From Begonia masoniana (Eukaryota > Streptophyta > Magnoliopsida > Cucurbitales > Begoniaceae): 64,000 nucleotides of DNA. A model generated the notes under the pieces. The model saw only the letters and a program-made list of their open reading frames with translations. It searched no databases and had not been told where the DNA came from. How positions within the stretch are numbered: position 1 is the first letter of the stretch; each line of letters opens with the position of its first letter. Positions 11,236-23,500 of the stretch are shown here, in pieces. The stretch covers positions 6,945,043-7,009,042 of the forward strand of contig CM039509.1 of NCBI GenBank assembly GCA_022432975.1, read 5' to 3'. The position numbers and the translations under genes are program-made.

Positions 11236-14015
11236 TGTAACGCCCCCGAACCCGCCCGGGTTCGGTGCGCTACTTGGCTCACACTTACCTTGTTTAAAAC
11301 AGAATTTAAAATAATTTTTGATAAAAATTTGACTCGATTTTTGAGTTTTTCGAACCCTAAAAAATAGTTGGAAAACGTGCATAAAATACGTTTAAAATAC
11401 GTCGAAAAAGATCGGGTGAAAACATATTTGAAAACTCAATTTTTGAACAAAATCAAAATTTGCACACAAACAGGCGCCGCGCGCCCCGTGCGCTCTCGAG
11501 CGCAACACCCGGCACACGAGGTGTCGATCGATCGGCGACCTCTCGGGTCGCTCGGTCATAAATCCCTTAATATGCCGATCGATCGGCGCTGGGCGCTGCC
11601 TGCGCCCCTGCAGCGCCTAGCGCGCGCCTGCAGCGCACCGCCCAGCCTGGCGCCGGCGCCTCTTCACGCCTCCTGCTCGGCCACCAGCACGCCTCTTCCA
11701 CATTTCTCCCTTTTTCTTCAAACCACACCTCACCAAATTTCCCAAATTATACCCCACACATTCTCGACACTCCCGACTCCTTGACACATAAAAATCCCAG
11801 AAATCCGACTCTAAAAAGTTAACGAAACCAAAAACCCTAAAAGGCAAACGTTTTATAAAACATATCAAAACCATCCCAAAACAAATTTACAAAAGCTATT
11901 TAACACCATATTTTACACAACAAAATTCCATAAAACTACCAAAATACAAATCCTCCACACCTCCCGAAGACCATGGTCGAGGCGTCCCGACAACTGCCCG
12001 CTCCGGCATACCGCGTATATCACCGACTCCGTCCCAATCCTAGCTTTTCTCATAGCTCTCACCTGTAAGGATGTCGTCACCTACACCACGGAATACAAAA
12101 CGTAAGCCTAATGTTTAGCAAGTAGAGAACATGCAATTCAAAACAATGCACAAGGCACACACAACCCTCACACCCGACCCTAACACATGCGGTTTCTAAC
12201 TATCGGTTGTGTTCATTTCATTTTCTTTTCATTACTCTTTCACTTTCATTTGGGAGTCAAGCGGATACCTATCCATAGGATGGTCACCCATTGACCCCGT
12301 AGGATTAGATCCGAGGCACACATCGTGTTCACACACAAGACAGCCATATACGATCTCCTTCCATACTCGATCGCATAACCTTCTAGTGCTTTCTTACTAG
12401 CACTTCAACATCGAAGCGTTATACTCAATCGCTGAATCTTCTAGTGCTTTCTTACTAGTACGTTAACATCGAAGCGTTCACGGAACCTTCTAGTGCTTTC
12501 TTACTAGCACTTTACCATCGAAGCGTTCCCGTCTTACGTATTTTCTTCCGCGTTTCTTTTGTAAAGACCCTTTCGAATTGTCCTATTTCATGCATCGTAT
12601 ATAGCCGAGGCGACTCCACCAAAAGACTGCATTGCATTACGTATCTTCTTATCTTTTCATATTCCACTCTCACAGTTTGCAAACAATGTTCAAAACACGT
12701 ATTTTCGTAGTTGGAAAACAATTATGCATGTCACACAATACTCAGCACAAAACAAAACACAACAAATAAGGAAACAATCCCTACTGTTCTATGGTGTAGG
12801 CCCGAAGGCAAAACACATACACTCCGCTACTTACCTGTTGCTCCGCACGTTTTTGTTCACTTCGACTAGGCTAAAAGCTCGCTCGTCAACCTATCACGTT
12901 AAAGGGAAAAACACTTAGAAACCATTAATATAATTCTAAGGAATGCCTAAACCAATTTAACAACAACTTAACCAATTCTTAAGGCATAAATCTCAAAAAC
13001 CCGAAATTCCCACAATTTCTATCACCTAACTTCAATCGTACTCGTTTTTCAACAGATTTCGACGATTCACCCCATTCCGTTAAGCTCTCCACGTCTACTA
13101 TCCATTGAAGCAAACCAATTAAGCATCCAAAAACCATGCCCAACTCGAACACAGCAAAAGAGAATCGGTGCACATAATGTCCAAAATCGGTTTTTGCACA
13201 ACTTTCACCTATTCTTCTATCTAACTCCATAAATCATCCAAACTAACCTATCTAACATTTAAACCATCAAAAATAGGAATAGAACTAGCCAAAGAAACTA
13301 AAATTCTGAGCTCTCCCTTTAGGGTTTCCAAACCCTAACCAATTCCCACAAAAACACCCTTAAAACACTAAAAACTATCACTAGGTATATTATCAACAAA
13401 ACCCAACTAAACTTTACCTTAAAACCATGCAAAAACTTGATGAAAATAGAGAAGAACCCTAACAATGGAGGATGGTGTCTTTGTGGAGAGAAAAGGGGAA
13501 GAAGAAAAGAATTTTGCCTTTTACACCATGATTTTTCCTCTTTTTAAGACTTAAACTTTTCCACCTTTTTTTATTTCTACCAACTAACTTTTATAATTTG
13601 TCAATTAATCTCACCCATACATGTATCACTTAACTCAACGTGAAAGCCTCCATTTCATCCCCCTTTTGTTCACTTTTATTTCTTTTCCATTTTTAACTTT
13701 TTGACTTTTTAAACCTCATCAATTCATTCCTCTGTTCTTTTTCTTTCCTTCTTTCTATTGGTCATTCATTCTTTTGACTTTTCCAAACATTTCTTTTTAC
13801 ATTGCAACACTTCTTTATTTTAGCTTCATTCATTCCAACGTGAAAAGACTTCCTCTTAAGCCTTCACACTCATTTCTTCCATTGGTTCCTACCTTCCTTT
13901 GCACTCTTACTCTTCTCCTTGCATTAAACTTGAAACTCTCATCACTTTAACATTAAACTACCCTAACTTATCTAATCTAAGCCATGCACGTTGTAGGAAA
14001 TTCTCGGGTGTTACA
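11236..14015 (-). repeat. LTR of the gag-only gypsy element (3' LTR in sense direction)
   Basis: 2780 bp, TGTAACGCCC...GGGTGTTACA on the plus strand. It contains a GC-rich segment (about 11470-11680) with two copies of a GATCGATCGGC motif 51 bp apart (11523, 11574). On the minus strand it has a donor-like CAGGTAAGT (12837-12829) and an acceptor-like block TTGCTAAACATTAG (about 12121-12107). Confidence 0.9.
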
Positions 14016-15127
14016 ATCCACTCTCCTTACAAAAATTTTGTCCTCAAAATTTGTGAGGTAGTTAATCCTCAACTTACTCACACCCACTCTACCCTCTTAA
14101 CTTTTGTGTTGCCTACTCAACTACGCTACGGCCTAAGTCATCTATCGGGTGCCCCTAATCATCTATCTCTGCACTCTATAATTCGAATACTCCTACGTCC
14201 ATTGACTTAGATTAAATCAATTATCACTCATACTTTCAAACATTTCTAACATAGTTTCAATTCTAACTTTTTCGCAAGCTCAGTTAATCTAATTCCTTAC
14301 TTTTCTAATCCAGTATCTATCAAACAAGTATCCACCCAATACTTACATAACTACCTAAAATCTCCAAAGCTACCTCAATAGCGTAATACTAAAACCTACT
14401 AAGTAGACTTCTTACCCTGACTCCTCAATTTCAAATTCCCCTCTATGTTACTATCTCTCCTTACACCTATTTACCTCGAACCATCATGATACTTCATTAG
14501 TCATTCTAACATCATCCCTATACTCCTAACTCTCACTATCTAAATCAATCTACTATGCTCACGACGTACTAACTAAGTTCTCATAATTGCCTTCACTATA
14601 CTTCTATTATTTAACTTATAAAATTCTCTAACTTAAACTTCCTTCAAGGTTTTTCTCTCAGCGTCCATCCACATTTCCCTACCTTTCTAAGTCCTCAAGC
14701 CTAGCACTACTCTTGCAGGTCTTCTAATTTAATGTTAGGCAGTCCGTAGAGATCTAACCTTTTTCATTACCAATAAAATATCGGTCTGATCTTACCTCGC
14801 ACATACCACCACAAAACTCTTTTGAATACTTCCAACTTCAATCCTTGGCCCCCTATCTAGTTTGTCGCGCCGGAGCAAACTCTTATATCCTATCAGTTCA
14901 AATCATTCGGCTAAAGTACTTATCGTAACCATCAGCCCTAAATTTCTCCCATGCTATTACTTCTTCCCTTGCTAGAGTCCTAATAGTATCCTACCAACCA
15001 ACATCCAACTAACTTCACTTTCAAACTTGACTTTACTACGAAAACTGCTACCACCAAAAATTCACGCCACACCCCAGCCTAACAATGTAAAAAAAAAACT
15101 ACCGAATTACAAATACCTTATCTGAGG
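14016..15127. other. Non-coding internal region of the gag-only element
   Basis: 1.1 kb of C/T-rich sequence with no reading frame resembling protease, RT, RNase H or integrase on either strand. Next to the LTR, the minus strand reads TTTTGAGGACAAAATTTTTG and then AAGGAGAGTGGA. This is the familiar 3' end and purine tract of Del/Tekay elements, so the true 3' end is retained while pol is absent. Confidence 0.7.
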
Positions 15128-16150
15128 TCATGGCTGGTCGATCATGGTGAAGATCTTCGGCGCTGCCTTAGCTGGTCCCCTCTTTGCTTTAGGGCAATCT
15201 CTAGCTAAATGCCCAGGCTCGTTGCAATTGAAGCACCGGTTGGTCTTTAACTTTGGACATTCTCGAGCAAGATGGTCAGTTTCAAAGCAGTTATAGCACC
15301 TTTCCGCATATTGTCCACACTCTCGTGGATGATATTTCAAACACTTTAGACACTGTGGAAACCTTCTCTGCTTCTTCCCTCCTTGCTGATCAATTAAGTC
15401 GCCGCCCGGCCTCTTTGTTCCATGAAACAGGGAAGATGATCCATCTTTGCTCATCTAACCTATAATATCCTTTAACATACTTTTTGGGGCTTCAGCTGGC
15501 TTAACACACTTGTCCTCAGCCTCCTCCACCTCTAAGGCTTTAGCTACCACTCTCGTGAATGATACTCCTTCAATCCCATAAGTCTTCACTAGCTTGTATA
15601 TTTCCTGCTTCAGGCCTTGAACAAACTGGAGAACTTTATCCTCTTACCGACTCATCATATAGCTGGCAAACCGGGAAAGTGACACAAACTGTCTAATATA
15701 CTCCCCAACTGATCCAGTCTGCTTCAACTATAACAACTCCAGCATCTTGGTCGCTTGAACTGTCCGGTTGTAATATTTGTCGAAAAACATCTCTTTGAAC
15801 TCCTTCCACGTATATCCCTGAGTAGGTGCGGTAGCCTCCACAGTCTCCCACCAACTCTGAGCGTCATTGGCCAAGTGGAACATTGCACACTTTACTTTGT
15901 TTCCTTTCTCCACATCGGCGTACTTGAACATGTTCTCGATCGTGTATATCCATCGCTCAGCAATTGTCGGATCTGTCAACCGACCTTCAAACGTAGGAGG
16001 ATTCAATCTCCGAAATCTCTCTCCGCTAGAACTTATTCCCTGGTTTATCATAAATACAAACATTTCGACTTGCCTCCCAACCATCTTCGCAAGCTGCCTA
16101 ACGGACTCCTCAAAATCGTTTCTTTGTTGCCTTGGTCTTCCTACGTTCCT
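15128..16150 (-). pseudogene. Ty3/gypsy (Del/Tekay-type) Gag with CCHC knuckles
   Basis: Reading on the minus strand from about 16150, the Retrotrans_gag domain is clear: LNPPTFEGRLTDPTIAERW, KVKCAMFHLANDAQSWWETV, YTWKEFKEMFFDKYYNRTV (within 15728-16084). The frame continues through a stop after LELL and another after YMMSR to 15128-15454, which carries two CCHC knuckles (CYNCFETDHLAREC, CFNCNEPGHLARDC) and a CLKCLKYHPREC motif upstream. Gag binds RNA and forms particles. At least two in-frame stops make this copy defective. Confidence 0.88.
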
Positions 16151-16300
16151 CGGAATTTTACTTCAAATCCTGTACAGGGTTAAAACAAGCTAATCTTAGA
16201 TATAACTAACTAAAAGAGGAAAGAAATACTTACAGTCGGTGAAGCACGTTGCATGGCGGCCGGCATTGTCGGGTAATCCTTTGAACGACTCGACCATTTT

Positions 16301-16315
16301 GCTCTGATACCATCT
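16301..16315 (-). other. Met-tRNA primer binding site of the gag-only element
   Basis: The plus strand GCTCTGATACCA lies three bases before the right LTR; its complement TGGTATCAGAGC is the standard site. This fixes the element's orientation as minus. Confidence 0.9.
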
Positions 16316-19300
16316 TGTAAGGCCCCCGTACTCGCCTGGACTCGGTGCGCTACTTGGCTCACACTTACCGCGTTTAAAACAGAATTTAAAATAATTTTTT
16401 ATAAAAATTCAACTCAATTTTCAGGTTTTTTGAACCCTAAAAAATGGTTAGAAAATGTGCATAAAATACGTTTAAAATACGTCGAAAAAGATCGGGTGAA
16501 AAAATATTTGAAAAACTCAATTTTTGAAAAAAAATAAAAATTTGCACACAAAGAGGCGCCGCGCGCGCCTTTGGGGCGCGCCACACGCTGTAGCATCGCG
16601 GGCTCTCGAGCGCAACACCCGGCACACGAGGTGCCGATCGATCGGCGACCTCTCGGGTCGCTCGGTCATAAATCCCTTAATATGCCGATCGATTGGAGCT
16701 GGGCACTGCCTGTGACCCTGCAGCGCCTAGCGCGCGCCTGCAGTGCACCCCCCAGCCCGGCGCCAGCACCTCTTCGCGCCTCCTACTCGACCACCAACGC
16801 CCCTCTTCCACATTTCTCCCTTTTTCTTCAAACCACACCTCACCAAATTCCCCAAAATATACCCCACACATTCCCGACACTCCCGACTCCTTGACACATA
16901 AAAATTCTGAAAATCTGACTCTAAAAAGTTAACGAAACCAAAAACCCTGAAAAGCAAACGTTTTATAAAACATATCAAAACCATCCCAAAACACATTTAC
17001 AAAAGCTATTTAACACCATATTTTACACAAACAAAATTCCATAAAACTACCAAAATACAAATCCTCCACACTTCCCGAAGACCATGGTCGAGGCGTCCCG
17101 ACAACTGCCCGCACCGGCATACCGCGTACATCACCGACTGCGTCCCAATCCTAGCTTTTCTCATAGCTCTCACCTGTAAGCATGTCCTCACCTACACCAC
17201 GGAACACAAAACATAAACCTAATGCTTAGCAAGTAGGGAACATTCAATTCAAAACAAGGCACAATGCACACACAACCCTCACACCTAACCCTAACACATG
17301 CGGTTTCTAACTCTCAGTTGTGTTTATTTCATTTTCTTTTCATTACTCTTTCACTTTCACTTGGGAGTCAAGCGGATACCTATCCATAGGATGGTCACGC
17401 ATTAACCCCGCAGGACTAGATCCGAGGCACACATCGTGTTCACACGCAGGACGGCCATACACGATCTCCTCCCATACTCGATCGCTGAACCTTCTAGTGC
17501 TTTCTTACTAGCACGTTAACATCGAAGCGTTCACGGAATCTTCTAGTGCTTTCTTACTAGCACTTTACCATCGAAGCGTTCCCGTCTTACGTATTTTCTT
17601 CCGCGTTTCTTTTGTAGAGACCCTCTCGAATTGCCCTATTTTATGCATCGTATATCGACAAGGCAACTCCACCAAAAGACTGCATTGCATTACATATCTT
17701 CTTATATTTTCACATTGCACTCTCACAGTTTGCAAACAATATTCAAAACACGTATTTTCGTAGTTGGAAAACAATTATACATGTCACACAATACTAAATA
17801 CAAAACAAAACACAACAAACAAGTAAATAATCCCTACCGTTCCATGGTGTAGGCTCGAAGGCAAAACACATACACTCCGCTACTTTCCTGTTGCTCCGCA
17901 CGTTTTTGTTCACTTTGACTAGGCTAAAAGCTCGCTCGTCAACCTTTCACGTTAAGGGAAAAACACTTAGAAACCATTAATATAATTCTAAGGAATGCCT
18001 AAACCAATTTAATAACAACTTAACCAATTCTTAAGGCATAAATCTCAAAAATCCGAAATTCCCACAATTTCTATCTCCTAACTTCAATCGGCCATAACTT
18101 ACTCGTTTTTCAACGGATTTCGACGATTCACCCCATTCCGTAAACCGCTCCACGTCTACTATTCATTGAAGCAAACCAATTAAGCATCCAAACACCATGC
18201 CCAACTCGAACACAGCAAAAGAGAATCGGTGCACATAATGTCCAAAATCGGTTTTTGCACAACTTTCACCTATTCTCCTATCTAACTTCATAAATCATCC
18301 AAACTAACCTATCTAACATTTAAACCATCAAAAATAGGAAGAGAACTAGCCAAAGAAATCAAAATTCTGAGCTCTCCCTTTAGGGTTTCCAAACCCTAAC
18401 CAATTCTCACAAAAACACCCTTAAAACACTAAAAACTATCACCTAGGTATATTATCAACAAAACCCAACTAAACCTTACCTTAAAACCATGCAAAAACTT
18501 GATGAAAATGGAGAAGAACCCTAACAATGGAGGCTGGTGTCTTCGTGGAGAGAAAAGGGGAAGAAGAAAGGAATTTTGCCTTTTACACCATGATTTTTCC
18601 TCTTTTTAAAACTTAAACTTTTCCACCTTTTTGATTTCTACCAACTAACTTTTATAATTTGTCAATTAACCTCACCCATACATGTGTAACGCCCCGAATT
18701 ATATAAACCCGGTTCGTTACTCATACTACAGAACCAAACTATGACTTTTGTGAAAAATTTAAAATTTCATACAATGATCAAGATTTTGACTCTTAAAACG
18801 TTAAAACTTGCAGCGAAAAAATCATCATATGAAAACAATCTTTATTAAAGATTAAAATATTCAGGGCAGTTGGTTAAAAGAGAAAGAGAAAACTGATCAT
18901 GTTGTCCGGTCACTAAACGACAAAAGAAAGTCTTTTAATCACAAAACAAAACAGAGCACATCATCCGGTCACTAAACGACAAATTACTTCCTACATCTAC
19001 CGATCACTAAATGACAACACTTCTACTACATCTTCCGATAGGTCTAATACACGACATCTACCGATCACTAAACGACAACACTTTTACTACATCTTCCGAT
19101 GACTTTTTTTTTTCTGAAGACATCTTCCGATTACAAAACGACAAATTCTAATACTCACATCCACTGATGGATTAAATCCATCGATAGACAAAACTCTCGA
19201 CTTCTGTCGATAGACATCATCTGCCGATAGATCAAAAATACTCAACATCTGCCGATAGACATCATCTACCAATAGATCAAAAATACTCAACATCTGCCGA

Positions 19301-21131
19301 TAGACATCATCTATCGATAGATCAAAAATACTCAACGAAAATAACATAGCAACAATTTCACTATAAACAAAGAAAACTCTGACTACCAGAAGAACTTGAG
19401 CATTTTACTAAAACCGTTCAAAACTACTTAAATCCGTATACTACTCCAAAATTTGGTAAAAACCACTATTAAAACTAACAGAGTATCATTATCAGAGAGA
19501 GTCTCAAATTGTATTCAAAACATCAAAACTACTACTGTCACTAAAACTCTCAACATATTTAAACTGAATCATGGTTCACTAAACCTTCTCATCGACTGAC
19601 ACCAGTTAAACCGCCTCATCAGAATCACCAATCCGTGGCATTGAAATGCTCCCCCAACAGCCTAATCCTCAACATGTTCAGAGAACACACCTTCTGATGC
19701 TTCTTCACCTACATCACAAAACTTATCTATTAGCCTAATGCTAAGTAAGTAAAGCAATAATGAAATGGAATGCTGAAACATAAATTTCTAAACATGCAGT
19801 TTCTACTTTCTCATCTCAGTTGCATATGCATTCGTTTCTGATCTGATCTCCCTGTGAAATTGGGAGTTGGATCACTTCTCCCAAAATCATACATCCTCTC
19901 TCTTGATTAAGGGACGGATTAGTTTCCTTAATAACTGTTCAGATCTCCCTGTGAAATTGGGGTTTGGATCACTTCTCCCAAAGTCATACATCTTCTTTCT
20001 TGATTAAGGGACGGATTAGTTCCCTTAACAATTGTTACCGTCTGTTCATTCCTTACCATGTCATTTCATGTAAATTCATTTTCGCATAATTTTCAAAATA
20101 TGATGCATGACATACAAACACATTCAAGCATGCACAATCCTACTGTTTTGTGATGTAGGCCCGAAGTCATAAGTATATTTCACTTACCTGGTCTCCTGAA
20201 AATGCTCGGTTTCAAACTACTTCAGACGTTTTGCTCACCTAAGTCACAAATAGAATACCGATTAGATCTTCACTAAACCTTATTCCATACTATTCAGAAA
20301 CTTACGGAGCTAGTTCAAGACTCTATCCTATATGTATTCCCGATTCGTTACGGGACCCGACTCAACTCCTACACCCTACATTTTCCAAGAATATGCATCT
20401 ACGATACACCTCTACCGTCTATAATCATAATGCAGTGAGATACTTTAGTAAAACTCACTTAAGCCGAAGGGAAAATCGGAGAAGAATCTCCTAGTGCACT
20501 TTGTTGAGCTGAGAAGCTGGGAGTCGAAAATGATTTGGGAAAAACAGTGGCGGCTACAGTGCATTAAACCCAAAACCTCTTTCCTTAAATACGTTATCCG
20601 TTTTTAAATTTTCAATTACCCTTATGCCCTCGCCTAGTCATCCACTAACCCTACATTTATTATTGCCATGTAAAGTGTACCATTAATTAAAAGATTAAAT
20701 AATTAGTTCTATAGAACCGGGTGTTACAACATGTATCACTTAACTCAACGTGAAAGCCTCCATTTCATCCCCCTTTTGTTCACTTTTATTTCTTTTCCAT
20801 TTTTAACTTTTTGACTTTTCAAACCTCATCAATTCATTCCTCTTTTTGTTCACTTTGTCTTTCCTTCTTTCTATTGGTCATTCATTCTTTTGACTTTTCC
20901 AAACATTTCTTTTTACTTTGCAACACTTCTTTATTTTAGCTTCATGCATTCCAACGTGTAAAGACTTCCTCTTAAGCCTTCACACTCATTTCTTCCATTG
21001 GTTCCTACCTTTCTTTGCACTCTTACTCTTCTCCTTGCATTAAACTTGAAACTCTCATCACTTTAACATTAAACTACCCTAACTTATTTAATCTAAGCCA
21101 TGCACGTTGTAAGAAATTCTCGGGTGTTACA
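16316..21131 (-). repeat. LTR of the gag-only gypsy element (5' LTR in sense), split by a nested LTR
   Basis: This is the same LTR as 11236-14015, resuming at 20734 after the insertion at 18685-20728. Without the insertion and duplicated target it is about 2767 bp. The donor-like site seen in the other copy is changed here to CAGGAAAGT (near 17889), and the second CGATCGATCGGC motif is altered (16684 onward). Confidence 0.9.
18685..20728 (-). mobile_element. Nested solo LTR, 2.0 kb
   Basis: Begins TGTAACGCCCCG, ends CGGGTGTTACA and has a perfect ACATG duplication (18680-18684 and 20729-20733). No internal region or second LTR is present. It contains short degenerate repeats around CCGATCACTAAACGAC and CTGCCGATAGACATC (about 18900-19340), plus donor-like CAGGTAAGTG (20190-20182) and acceptor-like TTACTTAGCATTAG (about 19747-19734), both on the minus strand. 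It looks related to the LTR at 49260-54150. Confidence 0.85.
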
Positions 21132-21464
21132 TACGTCCACTGGCTGCTGACAGATTTCACTAAGAAGAAAAACTAGTTACAACAGTTTTGCCTCACACTC
21201 TCAGTGACTCTCTCTTACACTCGATAACCTAAATACATTTTTATATACTAGACAATTTAGGGTTACAGAATAACAGGGTACATAATAACCAAAATACCCC
21301 CAAACCTAAATTAGGCTCTATAACTCAACACTTTTGTCTTAAAAGCTAGACATTACCTGAGTTTCATAGATGTATAAGCACCTGTAGATGCCAATACTTC
21401 AATCAAGTTATCATCAATTGGAGTACCCTCTTCCAAAAATGTAAGAAAATGTCTTTCAGAGCCC

Positions 21465-21990
21465 CTCAGAAGTGAGGGGAAAGTGACAGTAATAGTCTAT
21501 GATGAAATAGCATAGTGTGAATATGAATACTTCCAACTTTAGTTCAACTAAGCATAGTATGCCACTATGTTGTGAACTGTAAAACATTAGGATATATAAA
21601 ACTTCATAAAACTTCTTAATGCAAAGTAATTCGATCATAGAAAGCACTGCTTTCAGGTCCATAGCTGTACAATTCCTTTAAAATTTCGTTTTCCTTTTCT
21701 TCCGCGATCCTATTTTATTCTTTGAACCAAAAGTTAATTTTACATTTTAGCCTAAGTTTTAAGATCATTGTCAATAACAACATCCAAGATTCGAAAATAT
21801 AGTGTACTCTTTACTCACGGCAAGAGAAAAAACAAGTGCTTCATAGCAACTTTAACTTACTTGTAGAAGTTGGATAGACCCAACTTCTAAGTTTTTATTC
21901 CTAAATCTGTGAATGGAAATATGATTTAATATAGAAGTGATGTGCTCAGCACCAAATATATTATATGAGCACTTTGAAATGACATGTCCC
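21465..21990. other. Non-coding stretch with a short hairpin
   Basis: No recognisable gene. An inverted repeat AGAAGTTGG...CCAACTTCT lies at about 21866-21890. A minus-strand frame at 21600-21690 could be another PDS5-like exon but shows no clear family motif. Confidence 0.4.
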
Positions 21991-21995
21991 ACAAA

Positions 21996-22390
21996 TTAGG
22001 TTTCCATATGATATGTTTCTTCATCTTGTACCCGTAATTTGAGCTCACTTCTTTGAACGTCAATTAATGCTCCTCTAGTTGCTAAGAACGGTAGGCCTAA
22101 AATAATGGGGATGTCACGATCTTCTTCCATATCAAGAACCACGAAATCAGCAGAGAAAATAAACTTGTCGACTTTGACAAAGACATCTTCAATCACCCCA
22201 TATGGATGTTTGATAGAGCGATCAGCCATCTGTAGAACTACTCTTGTGGACTTTGCTTCACCAAGACCAAGCTTATGAAATATAGATAACGGTATTAAAT
22301 TTATACTAGCACCCAAATCACCCAATGCCTGCTAAAAAATACACTCCCCAATGGCACATGGGATGATGAAACTTTCCGGATCTTTCAATT
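21996..22390 (-). pseudogene. Athila-type gypsy protease fragment
   Basis: The minus frame 22325-21996 reads GDLGASINLIPLSIFHKLGL, then VVLQMADRSIKHPYGVIEDV and IPIILGLPFLATRGALIDVQ. These are the retroviral-type aspartic protease segment and flanks found in Athila Gag-Pol. Upstream, the same frame continues as SFIIPCAIGECIF across one TAG. Nothing of the rest of gag-pol follows on this strand, so it is an isolated fragment. Confidence 0.82.
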
Positions 22391-22739
22391 TTTATGGAAG
22401 CTTTCGTTGAATAATGACGCTACATTCCTCGGTAAAAAAAAAATCGTGGAATCGAGATCCAGAGGCGGAGAAACTGATCATTTTCCAAAAATGGCAGCAC
22501 CCGGATGCTCCTTTCTGCTACGAACCAGTGCCGAGAGTAGTCCCCTTTGCACCTGTATAAACGATATTTAACAAAGTATATGAATCTGTAATCAGAAATT
22601 GTATGCTGTTTCACAACTGTACACATAATTTTCTCTTCTTCTTGCCTCCCATCTGTGTTTTCACCTCATTTACTGATTCCATGTATATGAGATTGCACAT
22701 AACTTTTGAGCAGATCGTAGTTGGCGTAAAAAGTAGATC
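22391..22739. other. Junction between opposed Athila fragments
   Basis: About 350 bp without recognisable coding sequence, between a minus-strand protease fragment and a plus-strand integrase fragment. Confidence 0.4.
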
Positions 22740-23500
22740 TTGCTGACTATTAATTCTTTTGTTTTATTTGTTTTCTTGATTTTCGTATTGGGTGGAGAGA
22801 GTATCAAGGAAACATTCCCAAATGTACAGATACTGAAATTGGATGCATCTCCAGTGCCATGGTATGCAGACTTCGTCAACTATATTGTGAGTGATATCAT
22901 CCCTCTCGATATAAATTATCAGCAGAAAATAAAGTTATTAAAAGACGTAAAACAATATTTTTGGAATGAACCATTCCTCTTCAAACAATGCGCGGACCAG
23001 TTGTTGAGAAGAAGTAAACCAGAAGAAGAAATGGAGCCAGTGTTGCAGCAATGTCATACAGCATCATACAGAGGTTATTATGGAGGAACACGTACAGCCG
23101 CGAAAATTCTGCAATCAGGTTTGTACTGGCCTACCCTTTTTAAAGACGCTAATAACTTTGTGAAAAGTTGTGACATGTGCCAAAGGGTATGAAACATCGC
23201 AAGAAAACATGAGTTGCCACTCACTAACATCATAGAGATCGAAGTCTTTGATGTCTAGGGTATTGACTTCATGCCCAATATCTTTTGGGAACCAATATAT
23301 CCTCTTGGTGGTAAATTATGTTTCTAAATGGGTAAAAGCTGTAGCATTGCCAAACAATGAAGGGAAGAGTGTGCTAAAATTTTTGCATAAAAATATCTTC
23401 ACAAGGTTTGGAACTCCCAGAGCGATTATCAATGATGAAGGATCTCATTTCTGTAACAGATCATTCAGTGGGTTATTAAGTAATATATTGAATTTTGGTT
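22740..23500 (+). pseudogene. Athila-type gypsy integrase fragment
   Basis: From 22740 the frame gives PVPWYADFVNYIV, KQYFWNEPFLFKQCADQLLR, then the H2C2 zinc-binding part ending LYWPTLFKDANNFVKSCDMC (H...H...C...C) at 23192. A frameshift and stops follow. The core resumes at 23248-23502 with YVSKWVKAVALPNNEGKSVL and FGTPRAIINDEGSHFCNRSF, which holds the second catalytic Asp. The Glu region is missing, so the fragment is truncated at about 23500. Confidence 0.85.

Larger units (their letters stand above)
11236..21131 (-). mobile_element. Del/Tekay-type gypsy element with gag but no pol (TR-GAG-like)
   Basis: The element is flanked by a perfect TACGT duplication (11231-11235 and 21132-21136). 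LTRs of about 2.8 kb lie at 11236-14015 and 16316-21131, the latter interrupted by a 2044 bp insertion. The internal region is only 2.3 kb and runs on the minus strand: Met-tRNA site at 16301-16312, gag, about 1.1 kb without coding sequence, then a purine tract by the 3' LTR. Long LTRs with gag as the only gene match the published TR-GAG class of non-autonomous plant elements. It sits in an intron of the PDS5-like gene. Confidence 0.85.
492..21464 (-). pseudogene. PDS5: PDS5-like sister-chromatid cohesion protein gene, partial and disrupted
   Basis: PDS5 proteins are nuclear HEAT-repeat regulators of the cohesin ring. I rebuilt exons on the minus strand from GT/AG borders, keeping reading phase: 21357-21464, 9909-10035, 9272-9412, 8881-8949, 8476-8612, 8098-8215, 7654-7785, about 7370-7475, 7121-7233, and 7038-7010 continuing at 614-492. 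The conserved core of plant PDS5 appears in the expected order: FLEEGTP, LLKRLCLEGTCAQAKF, PTVLQSLGCIAQY, IFGLKTLVKSYLPHQG, SDKSHIRLAAAKSVL, LLKEHAIPNRYACA, CQDEELFARF, RAIKMAEDVVD, ILPPSSLYKV. Three lesions are visible: TGA replaces the usual Trp codon after LSRR (8149-8151); one extra T in a T-run near 7165 shifts the frame; a copia element interrupts the exon at 614/7010. A 9.9 kb element lies in the intron between 10035 and 21357. The N-terminal exons upstream of 21464 were not found and may be lost or unrecognised. The family call is firm; a functional product from this copy is very unlikely. Confidence 0.85.

Noticed and set aside
11368..11784. 138-codon Ala/Pro-rich ORF
   Set aside because: GC-rich part of an LTR; the frame is not conserved in the other LTR copy at 16571-16894 beyond the shared DNA.
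15253..16193. Plus-strand ORFs opposite gag
   Set aside because: Antisense shadows of the Gag coding sequence.
16301..16315. tRNA gene fragment
   Set aside because: Only the tRNA 3' end complement is present, at the exact primer position next to an LTR.
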